Part shown: one piece after another, positions 10,074 to 22,268 of the stretch
Layout: the number at the start of each line of letters is the position of its first letter
How positions within the stretch are numbered: the stretch's first letter is position 1
Assembly (NCBI RefSeq): GCF_009727055.1
Contig: NC_052352.1
Location: forward strand, 26,212,051-26,276,050
DNA length: 64,000 bases
From: Benincasa hispida
Taxonomy: Eukaryota > Streptophyta > Magnoliopsida > Cucurbitales > Cucurbitaceae
Direction: 5' to 3'
Translations under genes and position numbers: made by a program
The notes under the pieces: generated by a model
Databases searched by the model: none
Seen by the model: only the letters and a program-made list of their open reading frames with translations
Told to the model about the DNA's origin: nothing

Positions 10074-12485
10074 TTACAATCGACCGACATTTGAATCATT
10101 TGGATTAGAATCAGTAGGTCGCCCAGACGTGAGCGATTCACTGCAGTTTTGTTGATTATGCCAGTAGTTCCCACACCTACCACATTTTATTTGTCTGCGT
10201 TGTTCTCCTCTTGATGGTATTCTTTGTACTATTCGTCGCCTGACCTGTACCATTCTTCTAGGAGGTGCAATATGTTTTTCCACATATTTCGGAAGTCTCT
10301 TCCATTCAGATATGTGACCGAGTGGATTTCAGGCTCTGCATAAGCAACCATGAGAGAGTCAACACTATAGAATGGACTGCACAAACCATGGATGGGGATG
10401 TTTCGTTCTCGCATAGCCACAATTGCATGCGAACATGGGATATCGAGTGAGTCAAATTCCTTGCATGTGCATTCCTTCGTATGGAGGTTCACAATACCGT
10501 CCAATCAATTTTCCCGCACATGGATCCTATAACAATCAATCGGCCCAACGTCATTCAAGATGCCCAATAATTTCTCCATTCATAAAACCATGACTGGATG
10601 AAGCCTCGAACATGTTCTAATAAACACATTATGGGCAGTTGTCGATATTCTTTGGTCAATGAATTAAAACACTCTGCACTATTGGACGTTATGTTATCAT
10701 ATCTTCGTTCTGTTTGGTAAACACGCGTCCACCTTTCAAGACCAATATCTTCCAAATATTTCGATACTGCACCATTTTGAAAATTACGTAGTTGGTCCCA
10801 GTGTGCTTGGAACTCTAACATGCGAAATGCTCTGGCTGCATCCTTGAACATCCCAACAATCGTACTGTCCTTAAAGATGGAAATAATATTATTTTCTAGG
10901 TGGTATGTGCACAATCCATGAAATGTCGTGGGAAAAACTGCACGAATGGCATTGCCAATAGATACCACTCGATTGAACACGAACATCAAGTTAGGGGGTT
11001 CTCCAATGACACACTTCAAGTTCGACATAAACCACTTCCAAGCTCGATCAGTTTCATTGTCCACTATGGCATATGCTAGTGGGTAAACTTGGTTGTTGCC
11101 ATCCATGGAAACGCCGACCAACATGGTCCCTTTGTATTTTCTTTCAGATTCGATCCATCAACAATTATCACAGGCAAACAACTTGAAAAACCTCTAATAA
11201 AGGCCCTAATGCCATAAACATGTACTTGAAATGGACATCATTTTCAAGTTCGATTTCAAACATTGTACCTGGATTCTCCATTTTTAACGCTTCACCATAT
11301 GCATGTAAAACAACATACGACTCTTCTGAAGTACCCCTAGCGAGAGCATAAGCGGTTTTCCTTGCACGCAATGCCTTATCATAACTTATGTTTACGCCAT
11401 ACTCTTTTCTCATATCCTCAACAATGTGATGAGGTTTACAAACACGTCCTATGCCTATAAACTTGTCTTTGATTAGTTCACTAACTACTGCAGCCGTTGT
11501 TTGTCTATGGTCATGATTTAAAATTCCAATAGAACATGTGTGCGACCGTATATACTTCGTGATCTTAAATATGTCGCACCCTGGAATTTTCACTGCACGA
11601 AAGCTCCACTTACAATTATCCTCTATACATTTGACAGTAAACAAAGACTTAGTTGAATTCCTTACCTTATATTCAAAATTATTGTTTATGGACAGAATAG
11701 ACAATCTCATTTTTAAATCACTTTTACTTAAAAAAATTTGACCAACTTCAACATCTGTATCAGATGAAGAGGTACTAGGCATAATCAATTCCTCTTTACG
11801 ACATGAAGACATGAAATTCAATCATGCTGATCTCTTAGTAATAGCCACTACAGGTCTATGCACCTCTGAAGGATCACAGTACATAGAATTCAATCCTACT
11901 GATCTTTCATTATCAACCACGAAAGGATCACGTTTTTCTGAAGGACCACAATCCATAAAATTCAAACCTGTTGATCTCTCATTACCAAGCACAGGTCCGT
12001 TATATTGAGTTTCTCTTTCCAAATCCACTGCATGAATGCTGTTATTATCTACTGATAATGTCGATGGATGAGTGTTCATAGACAATGGAATATCACCCTC
12101 TTCTTGATTAAGCTCATATGATACCTCATATTGTCTGTCTACACCTATACCATTATGACTCATATTCACATTTTCGCCGTGGTATGATTTTAGCGTTACA
12201 TATAGCTGAACTCTAGAAAGATCATCTCGGAAAAGAAGGAAGCGAACACCACTGTCATTCCGTATGTACTGTGGAGGGGCTTCAAAGTCAAGCTTATATT
12301 TAACTCCCATAACAACATCAAACTCTGAGTAATTTACATTTGCAACCCTGTAAATGTGAGCTTTAAGTTCTTTATACTTCAAGGTAATAGGCACAATGAT
12401 TCCTGTTAGCTTGCGCTCCAACATACAAATTTTGGTTCTCATCCCAATGTTCTCCATATCGAATTAGTACACACTTTTCTGTCAT
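10074..12485 (-). pseudogene. MULE transposase (MURA), all domains present but broken
   Basis: The frame begins at the ATG at 12485-12483, after an intron acceptor in the leader. In order it shows the N-terminal region, the MuDR DNA-binding-type domain (about 11560-11720), the MULE catalytic domain (about 11200-10555, with VDGSNLK for the first Asp and CTYHLENN), a SWIM zinc finger (about 10470-10420, CTCKEFDSLDIPCSH) and a C-terminal zinc knuckle (about 10190-10140, CGRCGNYWHNQQNC). Breaks include a +1 shift near 12415, TGA at 11819-11821, frame changes around 11200-11120, and another between the SWIM finger and the knuckle near 10280. The second catalytic Asp, usually D-R in this family, reads Asn (FNRVVSIGN). 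It is a decayed transposase. Confidence 0.8.
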
Positions 12486-12539
12486 CCTACAAAGCAAGAG
12501 AACATTTTTTATTAAGAAGATAGTAATACACATGGATCT

Positions 12540-12660
12540 TGCTCACTGTCGCTCCAAATTGCTCTCGCTGTATCGCGCTGTCGCTCAATATTGCTCTCTC
12601 CACCTTTCTCGCTGTCGCTCTCTCTCTCCACCTTTTTCATTGTCGCTCTTTCTTACACCC
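12540..12660. repeat. MULE subterminal array of GCTCTCGCTGTCGCTC words
   Basis: Irregular units containing TCGCTGTCGCTC and CTCTCCACCTTTCTC lie upstream of the MURA start. They correspond in position and composition to the arrays near the other end of the element. A second small cluster (AGCGAGAGCGAGAC) is at 12994-13032. Confidence 0.55.
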
Positions 12661-13139
12661 CTTTCATTATGCTATTTACATTGTCTATTTACATACATTT
12701 TTTTAGACCACGTTTCTACAAACACCAATGAAACCAAGTTGAAGAAAATTTTGTTTCGTTCTGAAAAACCCGTTCTGAAAACTCCGTTTGGTTTTGAAAA
12801 ACTCCACTCTGGAAAACCTCGTTCAATAAATCTCCGTTCAACAAAATGACAGTTGAAATGAAGTTTAGATTTTAAAGAATTCACCATTACATATTTTGCT
12901 GTATGTTAACGATTTTAAATTGTAGATAGATTTCGTGAAAATTGTCAAATCAATGGCACAATGACAAACAATCACATCACGATGGAAGATAGACAGATAG
13001 CGAGCGCGAGATCCAAGTAGCGAGAGCGAGACAATTATCAGGGACAATTCTTGTAATCTACTACCGTCATAACGTTAGCAGAAGGTTAATTGACAGTTTT
13101 TTTTTAAAAAAAAAATAGGTCATTTGATATTATGAACTT

Positions 13140-13769
13140 TTTTTTTTTTTTTTTTTTTTTTCCGTTTCCAAGGTATAAGCATTATATTTGTATATAGTTG
13201 TAAATCATGTATTTGTTTTTAACGTAGACAATAAAAAATTTTTAGAAATATCTAAAAGAATACATAAGAAGTCATGAAATAGGATTAAGTATAATATTTT
13301 TGAAAAGAAAACAATAATATATATCTTTAATTCCTTTTAGAAAACGACAAACCTTAAATAATTTAAAGAGTTTTAAGAGAAAAAATTTAAGGGTCAATTT
13401 ATGAATAGTGATAAAATATAACCTAGGCATCATTTATATCATGCAACCCTCTTTTTAAATAATAATTCAACTTTTTTTTTTTTTTTTTTTTAATAATAAA
13501 AATGGCTATATGACAAATTCTAATCAGAAAATTGGCTTGGTAGCGAGCACCTGATATTTTTATTTTTTTTTAAAAAAAAGTTATGTTTTCTTCTTGAGAA
13601 AAAGAGAATTTTTAAGATTTATAACTGAATTATCAATCACTTATTTAAAATTAATATAAGATAGAGATCATAATCCTCTCCAAAAACTATATATATTTGC
13701 TTTCACCGTTTGATAGGGTTCTTATTCGCGCCCATTTCCTTCCACTTTAAGACTGAAACTCTCAATTTC
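13140..13769. other. AT-rich spacer with long homopolymer runs
   Basis: A T-run of about 20 bases directly follows the MULE end (13140-13162) and another lies near 13471-13490. No coding or RNA feature is seen. The last 70 bases lead into sequence resembling the leader of the splicing-factor gene. Confidence 0.5.
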
Positions 13770-15950
13770 TCTCTGAAACGTTCTCGATTCTCTCGAGCTT
13801 TTCTCCGTGATCTCGATTTCTCTCTCTCGTATTCCACTGTTCCCGCCGTCTCTGATCGCTCAAGATCTCTCCATCTCTTGTGCTCGCTCCATCTCTGGTA
13901 AAATTTTATCGAGTTTTATGGTTTTATGAGATAAGGAATTTTGGTTCTGTCATTATATGTGAGGTTAAGGATTTTTTTTGTTTTTTTCCTTTTCCAGATT
14001 CCGATCTTCGATTTCTATTTTGATTACTTTGGTGTTTGAGTTTTTTTCTTTTTCTCTGGAATTTTTGTCCTGTATGTAATTTTTTTGTTCCGTGATTTAG
14101 GTTTTGAGATTTTGAATGTGCAATCTCATGGTTTTTCTTTTGTTCTCTCTCTTTATTTTAATGCTTGAGATTCTAGTTGGTTTGGTCGTTCTCTGTAATC
14201 GTTAATTCTGAACTTGTGAATACTATATTTCTCGATTTTGGTAACAAAATCCCTAACCATGTACACCCCATCAGTGGCATTTTTTTGGGGAAATAGTTTA
14301 TCAGACTTTCCTGGTTGGAGTAGTACAGGGTATTTGAACTTAACCAACCGACCAAATTGGTTTGGTTTCTGACTTTATGTACCAAATCGATTGCTAAGGT
14401 TTAGAGACTTCATGATTCCCATCTTTTTCATCATCAGAAGCACGCAAGCACCTGTTAACCAAGGTCCAAGTTATCCAAAGAAATTTGCTTGAATTCAATC
14501 TTGAATTAATTTTGTTCGCGATTAGGTTCTTTTTTTTTCCCCTCAATGCCTGAATGGTTTTCTTTCCGCTTGAAATTGAATCATTATCTTGACTGGGGTT
14601 GAATTCTTTTTCTAGGTTGTGAAGCAAAGAAGATGTATAACAGTATTGGGTTACAAACTCCCAGAGGGTCTGGCACCAATGGCTACATCCAGACCAATAA
14701 GTTCTTTGAGTCCAAAAACCAGAAAGGTTGCTGAAAGCTCTAGAGGATTCGAGGAATACCAGGGCATTGCTGGAGTTTCAAGAAAACCTAATGAAGACAT
14801 TCTTGAACACGATGTCAAGCGTTGGATTGAACTCAAACTTGTTATACTTGAGGACAAGCTCACTGACCAAGGTTATACAGTGGATAAAATTTCTGAGAAG
14901 TTAAGGGAGGTTCGTGAGACTTTGGAAGCTGCTTTAGAGGAAAAAGATGGAGCTTCTGCCATTGTATTTGCAGATAAGAGGTTATGGTGTTCGCTTATTG
15001 TCTTTTTATTGTTTTTCAAATTTTTTGAGCTTGATACACTTTGAGGCACACCCATGGATGATGGAACTCTGATTTTGTTTTGGAATTTGCAATTATTACT
15101 TCATCATTATGAACTAAAATACATGTAATTAAACTTATCTCCAAAGACATAACATAAGAGAACGAGTAGGACATCTCCATACGATTTTTCCTTTTCTGCA
15201 AAAGCTTCCACCATCAATCCCTTCGATCATCCACTCATCAATCTTCTAATGAAGACAACCAACCACCCCAAAGAAGCTAAATTATATAGCCCACCATTTA
15301 GAAGCAAATTCACAATTCCATTTATTATTGTTGTACAATAATAAATGGTAATTTTCTTGAGTGGTAGAATGAATATTCAGGTAGTGATATGAAAGTGGCC
15401 TATATAAAATTTCTTTGCTAATTAATAATTTCATGGCTCTGTGTCTTTTTCCTTCATGGTTTAATGAAAATTTATTCTGTTGTTTCTGATCTTTTATCAT
15501 ATTCGTAGTTGTGTGCCTAGTGTTGTTTTCTTATTTTGCGCACAAGATGATTGTCTAAACGGTGTTTTCCTTGATTGAATAGTTTATCAAATACACAGAC
15601 TCACCGAATTGCCGCAAGAAAGGAGGGGAGCAGATGAAAAAATTGAGAGCTGCTCTTCGGACGATAGTGAACTGGTTAGAGAAGGGATTTCCGATCCATC
15701 AAGGAATAGAAGAGAGAGCCACAATGCCGATATTAAGCACCATGAGAAGTCTGAATATTCTTTTCTGAACAGGAATTGAACTGGAAAAAGCATGAAACTG
15801 AAGATCAGTATGATGATAAGGATGACGAGAAAAAGGTTTCCAAAGTGTTGAAAGGTCATCAGAAGGATAGAAAAAGAAGGCATAAGGATGATTCTTCTGA
15901 TACTGATTCTGGTGGTGAGCTCAAGAAAACCAAGAAGAATATGAATAAAC
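13770..15950 (+). pseudogene. Truncated duplicate of the CWC21/SRRM2-type splicing factor gene
   Basis: The block repeats the 18.5-22.3 kb locus: a similar TC-rich leader (about 13780-13900), the leader intron, and a start at 14632-14634 ([18 protein letters not shown]). A 2-bp loss near 14709-14712 shifts the frame after the 25th codon or so; the remaining cwf21 region continues in another frame with good similarity to about 14980. A shorter intron follows, then an exon 2 fragment from about 15588 that includes an extra frameshift near 15640 and stops. At about 15900 the copy jumps from the first DSSDTDS word to sequence matching the third such word of the intact gene, then ends near 15950. 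It lacks most of the RS/RE-rich tail. Confidence 0.8.
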
Positions 15951-18500
15951 CACATTGAGCTTGACCCGTCTAACCTTTTGAGGCTAAATTCTTTACTCCT
16001 ATCTTTAGTTTAGATCATACGAAATTTTAGATATTAAATTTGTAATTTTACTAATAATGATGGTAAATGGTAGATACTTAATAGACTTGTAATTGATTTT
16101 TTTTAAGAAAAAAAGACTTGTAATTGATGTAAAAATGACTCTGTAGTGGTACAATTTCATATATCTCATAATATCTCGATTAGTGAAACATTTCAAGTTA
16201 AATATAGGTTAAATTTCAAAAGTATATGGTTTATTTCTTCACCTTCGGAGTTGTTGAACTATAAGTTAGAATTCAACCTTTATGGTTTATAATTCGAATC
16301 GTCTTTGGAGACTATTTATGAGTCCTAACAATTTGACTAAATTCTAACTTTTAAAATTATATGGATCAAATTCTAATTTTATATGCAACTTACCCTCCGT
16401 TCGAATTCAAGAAAGTTTTAAGAAATGATTTTAAATCTTGTAATCTGAAATATAAAAAATGATTTTAAATTAATCATCATTTAATCTTATATATATATAA
16501 ACAAGTGTAGGGATGAAGGATTAAACTTCCAACCTTTTAGAACGTAGCGCATGCCAATAGGAGATTAAATCTCTGACCTTTTAAATTTTTTGAATCAGAA
16601 TACATGTCAATACCATTAAGTTAAATTTACCTAAAATATAGTCATTCATTTATGTACATGTTTTAGTTTTAAATCAATATATTCATCAATAAACGTTAAG
16701 TGCAACTAATTATATTTGCTTGTTACATTTACATTTTATTTCAAACGAGGTCCACTTATTTTGGCTTTCAAATTTGGTTTTCAAATTTCAGGTTGGTTTT
16801 CCAAAAATTTGTAAAGAGTCGATTATAGATAAAGAAATTAATAGGAGGATATGGTTGATATGTAGGGACCGGGAATGCCTCTTTTTATTATAACTATTGT
16901 TGTTATTAATATTATTATCATATAAGTATTATATTTAAATTTTAAATTTAATTTTTCAATTTTCAGTAACCAAGATCATAAATATGTTTGAATTGAACAT
17001 TCAAATTTAGATTATATAAATAAATAATTTGATAGATTATTGTTTTGTGCTATTATAAAATTTGAATAATTTCTATCTATATATATCAGTTTAGAAAATG
17101 TTACAATTGTAAAAGAAGTTAATTTTGGTTTATGTATACATAATTATGAACAAAAATTATAATGATAAAAAAGATATTTATGTTATGCTTTTAATTTGTC
17201 AAATTTTATCATTTATTTTGTTATTAAAGCCTCAAGTACTTTGTTAATTATTATTATCATAGGCTTTCACTTTTAAAATAGAGTTTTCAAATTATTCTAA
17301 ATTTATGTAACAAACAAATTTAGAGTTAATAAAATTTATAAGATTATAACTTTATTCTAAATTCTTTATATGCTACGATTAAATATAATTAGATAAAAGT
17401 GCTAAGTTAATAGCTACCATATTATAGATTTTTACCTTCTGTTTTTTTAAAATTTATACGAGTTTATCAAAATTGCTTTATTTATCTCACACTTAATTTA
17501 CATTTTTTATTTGATTTGACAATTCTAAAATATATAGATATTACATTTTTTATTCTAGAAAAAGAATATTTTTCTGGAAGGATTTATTAAGTTTATTTTG
17601 TTCATTTGGACCATTAACTGTTCTAACTACTTTATTTATTCATTAATTTTTTTTTTAATGAAATGAACTTTTCAAACTCATTAAAAGTACTTTACTAATT
17701 TGATTTGATTTTATATTTAAAGTTATATTTAGTTTTAAATTCCAAACTTTGAATGCTCAATCTATTATTGATTATTAATTGATTTACTATTTATAACCGA
17801 TTAACAATTTTTTAGGCATGAGGTAACATAAACATGGGATTTTATTTCAATGCAATGAATATAAACATGTAATTCATTAATCAATATGGTTTTCCTAACT
17901 ACCAATATAAATAGAATAACAATATACTAATTATAAAATTGAAAAAAAAAAAAAAAAACAGTTGGACATAAAAAATTTACAGCCCTCCCGGTAAGGTAGA
18001 GAGGATTTCAAAAATGTTTTTCCAACCTTCTCCCGTTTTAATAAAAGATAAAATATAGATTTTAATAAAAGATAGTTAGTAATAGAATAATTATTTTAAA
18101 TGAGAAAATTATTATAAATAATAATAAAATATTACGATCTACTATCATAGATTGCGATAGATTATCTGTATCTCTATCGGTCATGACACACATAGTATAT
18201 TAAAAGATTATAAATTATAAATATAACTTTTAGATTTAAGATTCGCTCAAAAGTATTAGGGATAAAATAAAGAAAAATTCATAAATGTAATTAAAAGAAC
18301 GAAAAAAAACAAATAATTATGATTAATAACCCGTATCTATAAAAATATGAAATTTAACCTTTATTTACATTGAAGAATACTTTTCTATAGTGTAACAACC
18401 ATAATTATTTTCTCCTCAATATTGGGTGAGTAAAATGAAGGAAAAAGAAAAACTACATTATAATTCAACAAATTATCTTATAAGCTAGGGTTTTCTAATC
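15951..18500. other. AT-rich intergenic region between pseudogene and intact gene
   Basis: No coding sequence is supported. The stretch contains a SINE-like piece (16495-16640) and a cluster of GATAGAT/CTATCG words around 18140-18190 like those often seen in intergenic repeats. The last 100 bases are presumably the core promoter of the splicing-factor gene, but no unambiguous TATA box was chosen. Confidence 0.45.
16495..16640 (-). mobile_element. SINE-like fragment with tRNA-type A and B boxes
   Basis: On the - strand the order is TTAACTTAATGGTATTGACATG (A-box-like, near 16625-16600) followed by GGTCAGAGATTTAATCTCC (B-box-like, near 16580-16560). This spacing and the preceding text resemble tRNA-derived plant SINE heads. 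No A-tail or target duplication was identified, so this is tentative. Confidence 0.35.
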
Positions 18501-18981
18501 TCTTCGACGTTGTCGATTTCTCTCAATCTTCTCCGTCTCTGATCTCGATTTCTCTCTCTCGTCTCTCAATGTTGCCGCCGTCTCTGATCGGTCAAGATCT
18601 CTCCGTCTCTGGCACTCTCTCCATCTCTGCTCTCTTGAGATCTATTTGATTTCCTTGTCAACTTTCAATCTCGGTTGTTCTTCAAGTGTGAGGTGTGTAG
18701 ATTTGAAGATATTATTTTGGGTTTAAGGGTTTATGAGATGAAATTTGGTTCTGTTATGATATATGAGGTTAAGGGTTATTTGTTATTTGTTTGATCTTTT
18801 TCATGTTCTGATTTTCGATTTCTCTTCTAATTATTTTGGTGCTTGAGATTTTTTTCCCTTTTCTCTGTAATTTTTTGTTGTGTGATTTGGGTAATTGATT
18901 AGTGTATTTTCTTGTATTGAATGGTTTTGAATGATTTGGTAGATCTTGATTGGATTCTATTTAGGTTGGTGAAGCAGGGCT
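18501..18981 (+). other. 5' leader and leader intron of the splicing-factor gene
   Basis: A TC-rich leader (about 18505-18640) matches the leader of the upstream pseudogene. The sequence then changes to a T-rich, intron-like stretch that ends in TATTTAG at 18964; the exon resumes as GTTGGTGAAGCAGGGCT before the ATG at 18982. The same acceptor context is kept in the pseudogene (TTTCTAG then GTTGTGAAGCA), which supports a leader intron. The donor was not fixed. Confidence 0.55.
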
Positions 18982-21900
18982 ATGTATAACGGTATTGGAT
19001 TACAGACTCCTAGAGGGTCTGGCACTAATGGTTACATCCAGACGAACAAATTTTTTGTGAGGCCAAAGACTGGAAAGGTTGCTGAAAGCACCAGAGGATT
19101 TGAAGAAGATCAGGGCACTGCTGGAGTTTCTAAGAAACCTAATAAAGACATTCTCGAACATGATCGCAAGCGTCAGATTGAACTCAAACTTGTCATACTT
19201 GAGGACAAGCTCATTGACCAAGGCTATACATCGGATGAAATTTCTGAAAAGTTGAGGGAGGCTCGTGAGACTTTGGAAGCTGCTTCAGGTTCTGAGGAAA
19301 AAGATGGACCTTCTGCCATCGTACTTGCAGATAAGAGGTATGGTGTTCACTCATTAATTTTGTGGGTTTGATACACAAAAAGCTTGAAGAGATTGAGGAT
19401 GACGGAATCTTTGATTATGTTTTGAAATTTTCTGAATGTTTGATAGCTGGGAAGTCATTGGGAGTTCCTTTTTATTCTATTACTCTAATTAGAAAATCTC
19501 AAATGCCATTCTTTTGGTATTTAGTTTTTGTTAATTGCTTGAATACTAAATTGGTTTGCATATTATTGCTGCTTTTTTCCTTCTTGAATTGGAGGGCATT
19601 CCTCTTCTCCCCTAAATGAACACTATGTATGATAAATTACACTTGGTAAACTGCAATTCGTGGTTGGTTGGCTTGCCCGTGCTTTCTTGCAAGAATTGCC
19701 CTTGCCATGCAATATAATTGGTCGTTAAATAATAAAAGATAATTTTCTTGAGTGGTAGAATGAATATTCGGGTAGTAATAAGAAAGTGGCCTACACAAAA
19801 TTTCTTTGTTAACTTTTCATGGCTCTGAGTCTTCTTCCTTCATGGTTTAATGCAAATTTATTTTCCTTTGGAGGTCAAACTAATTTTAGTACTTACTATA
19901 TTTCTGTTGATTCTGATTTTTTATCATATTTGTGGTTTTGCGCCCAGTGCTGTTTTTTATTTTGTGCACGAGGTGATTGTCTAAATGGTGTTTTCCTTGA
20001 TTGAATAGGGTATCAGATACACAGACTCATCAAATTGCTGCAAGAAAGGAGGAGCAGATGAAAACATTGAGAGCTGCTCTTGGGTTGGGCTCATCGGGCG
20101 ATACTGAACAGGTTAAAGAAGAGATTTCTGATCCATCAAGAGAAAGAAGAGAGGGTCAGAATGCTGATATTAAGCGTCATGAGAAGTCTGAACATTCTTT
20201 TCTGGACAGAGAATTGAATTGGAAAAAGCATGGCCCTGAAGATCAGTATGATGATAAGGATGACAAAAAAAGGATTTCAAAAGAGTTGAAAGGTCATCAG
20301 AAGGGTAGAAAAAGAAGGCCTAAGGATGATTCTTCGGACACAGATTCTGTTGATCGTAACTTGAGAGATAGTAGAAGGAATGATTCTGAAAGTGACCTTG
20401 ACAGTGATGTTGGCCACAAATACGTGGCCTCAAGGAAAAATAGAAGGCATGATAGTGATGATTCTTCTGATACTGATTCTGGTGGTGAGCGCAAGGGAAC
20501 CAAGAAGCACTTGAGAGATAAACGGAGAGATGATCCTGAAAGTGACCCAGACAGTGATTTTGACCAGAAATATATCACCTCGAGGAAGCATAAAAAAAAT
20601 AGAAGGCATGATAGGGATAATTCTTCTGATACTGATTCGGGTGGAGAGCACAAGAAAACCAAGAAGAACATGAGAAATAATCGAAGAGGTCATGGAAGTG
20701 ATCCTAGCAGTGACATTGATAAGAAATACACCTTCTCAAAGAAGCCGGAGAAAAACAGAAGGCATGACAGTGATGATTCTGATTCAATTACGGATGGTGA
20801 TGAGTTTGGAATGGGGGGCAGCCACAAGAAAGGATCTAGTAGACATAAAAGTCAAAAGGTGAAGAATCAAAGAAGCCGGAAACAGGAGTCTACTGATGAA
20901 TCCAATTCTGACAGTGGGATTGATAATAAACGCAGGCAACTTAAGCACAGAAACCAGCATGGTAAAAGATATGGGGTAGAAAGTGACAGCTCTGACCATG
21001 ACAGTTCTGATTCTGATGTAGGTTGCAAGAAGAGTAAGCATAGGTATGACAGCAAACGTGCAGGAAAGAGCAGGGTAGATAGTGAATCCAATTCCGAAAA
21101 GTCGAGAAAGCATCGTAAGAAAGATGGTGGTAGACACAGACATGATATTGATAATGAAAAAAGTGGTGATAACAGCTCTAGCGGTGTTGAAATAGTGAAG
21201 AGACGCAGAGGTAGGAGTTACAATGCTGATGATAATTCTGAAGAAGAAGGTGAATATTTGGGTAGAAGTGGTAAGATAGCTACAAAAGGAAAAATAGATG
21301 CTAAAAGGCAACATGATGACAACGAAAATTCTGATGATAGCCTAGCAGTAGGTAGAAAGGGCAATGATAAACACAAGAGAGCTAAGAAATGTTCTTCGGG
21401 AGACGATTCTGATCTAGAGAAGGGAGTAAAAGCAAGTGGTGGAGCTCGTGAACGAGGGAAAGGGAGCTTAAATCATGCGGATGGTTTGGAGAAGTTTAAG
21501 AAAGATTCTATCAATGAGTTCAACCATGCAAGTCAACAGACAGATACAATGAACAGCAAGAGAAAGTTTGATGAAGGTGGTAAAAATGAGCAGCAGCTAG
21601 AATCAAAGTCCAGAAATCGAAATTCTACAAGAGGGTCAGATTTCCATGGCGACCCCAAGAAAGGTTTTGAAAATGATTCTGAATCAAGCAGAAGAGCACG
21701 CAGTGGTAGATACGATGAGAAAAGGGATGGACGGTACAGGGAAGACCCCAAAATTGACTCAGATTTCCATGGCAACCCCAAGAAAGGTTTTGAAAATGAT
21801 TCTGAATCAAGCAGAAGAGCACGCAGCGGTAGATACGATGAGACAAGGGATGGACGGTACAGGGAAGATCCCAAAATTGACTCTGAATCAAACATTAGAT

Positions 21901-22268
21901 CACGCTACAGTGTGCAAGATGAGGATGATGACAGAAAGGCAACTCAAACAGGAAGCAGATTTACTGAAGAAACAGAGCATGGAAGTAGACATCATCGCAA
22001 GGCTAATGAGTCTCATCACCGCAGTAGGACTGGTAAAGATACTGAAGAGGAAAAGAGGCACAGCAGATATGAGGAGCCTAGAGGGAGAAAACATGAAAGA
22101 GAGGAGGGTCTAAAATCGGGCAGGGAAGTTGAAAGAGGGGAGTATCAACCAAGTAGCAGGCTGAGATCTGAGAAGGATTATGAAACTAGAGAATCTACAA
22201 GAGATAGGGATGATTCCAGAAAGAGGGCTAAATATGAATCTCGATCGAGCAGACGTGATAATCATTAG
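18982..22268 (+). CDS. CWC21: CWC21/SRRM2-type pre-mRNA splicing factor (cwf21 domain, RS/RE-rich tail)
   Basis: Exon 1 codes from 18982 to 19337 and exon 2 from 20009 to 22268, joined in frame across a GT..AG intron, giving about 871 residues. The start [18 protein letters not shown] is the hallmark N-terminus of Cwc21/SRRM2 (SRm300) proteins, which sit in the spliceosome near Prp8 and the U5 snRNA. The cwf21 domain follows (about residues 50-100, [13 protein letters not shown] then helical, charged sequence). The rest is a disordered nuclear tail: several DSSDTDS acidic-serine words between residues about 225 and 350, then Arg/Ser/Glu/Lys-rich sequence to the end, with a 41-residue tandem duplication. 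The frame is open throughout. A truncated duplicate lies 4.3 kb upstream on the same strand. The identification is firm; exact introns and UTRs are inferred. Confidence 0.92.
21636..21881 (+). repeat. 123-bp in-frame tandem duplication inside the splicing-factor CDS
   Basis: Units at 21636-21758 and 21759-21881 differ at only a few bases and encode two copies of a 41-residue block starting [18 protein letters not shown] and [18 protein letters not shown]. The length is a multiple of three, so the frame is kept. The low divergence suggests a fairly recent duplication, or collapse and expansion in assembly. Confidence 0.9.

Larger units (their letters stand above)
5878..13139. mobile_element. 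Nearly complete MULE carrying MURA and a Ulp1-like protease gene (CUMULE/Kaonashi-like)
   Basis: The ends share TCAATTGACA next to an A/T run and GGTCATTTG(GC)ATTATG; the left end lies at about 5878-5985 and the right end at about 13060-13139. The right end runs into a poly-T tract and seems to lack its outermost 30 or so bases. Inside, a Ulp1/C48-type gene runs rightward (6488-9440) and MURA runs leftward (12485-10074), converging on a tandem repeat at 9570-10062. Known precedents are the Ulp1-carrying MULEs of melon and Arabidopsis. All reading frames are broken, so it is dead as an autonomous element. No 9-bp target duplication could be confirmed because the left side joins another element. 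Confidence 0.8.

Noticed and set aside
20297..21314. Long antisense frames over the splicing-factor CDS
   Set aside because: They are the reverse reading of Ser/Asp/Arg-rich codons and show only low-complexity Leu/Ser text.
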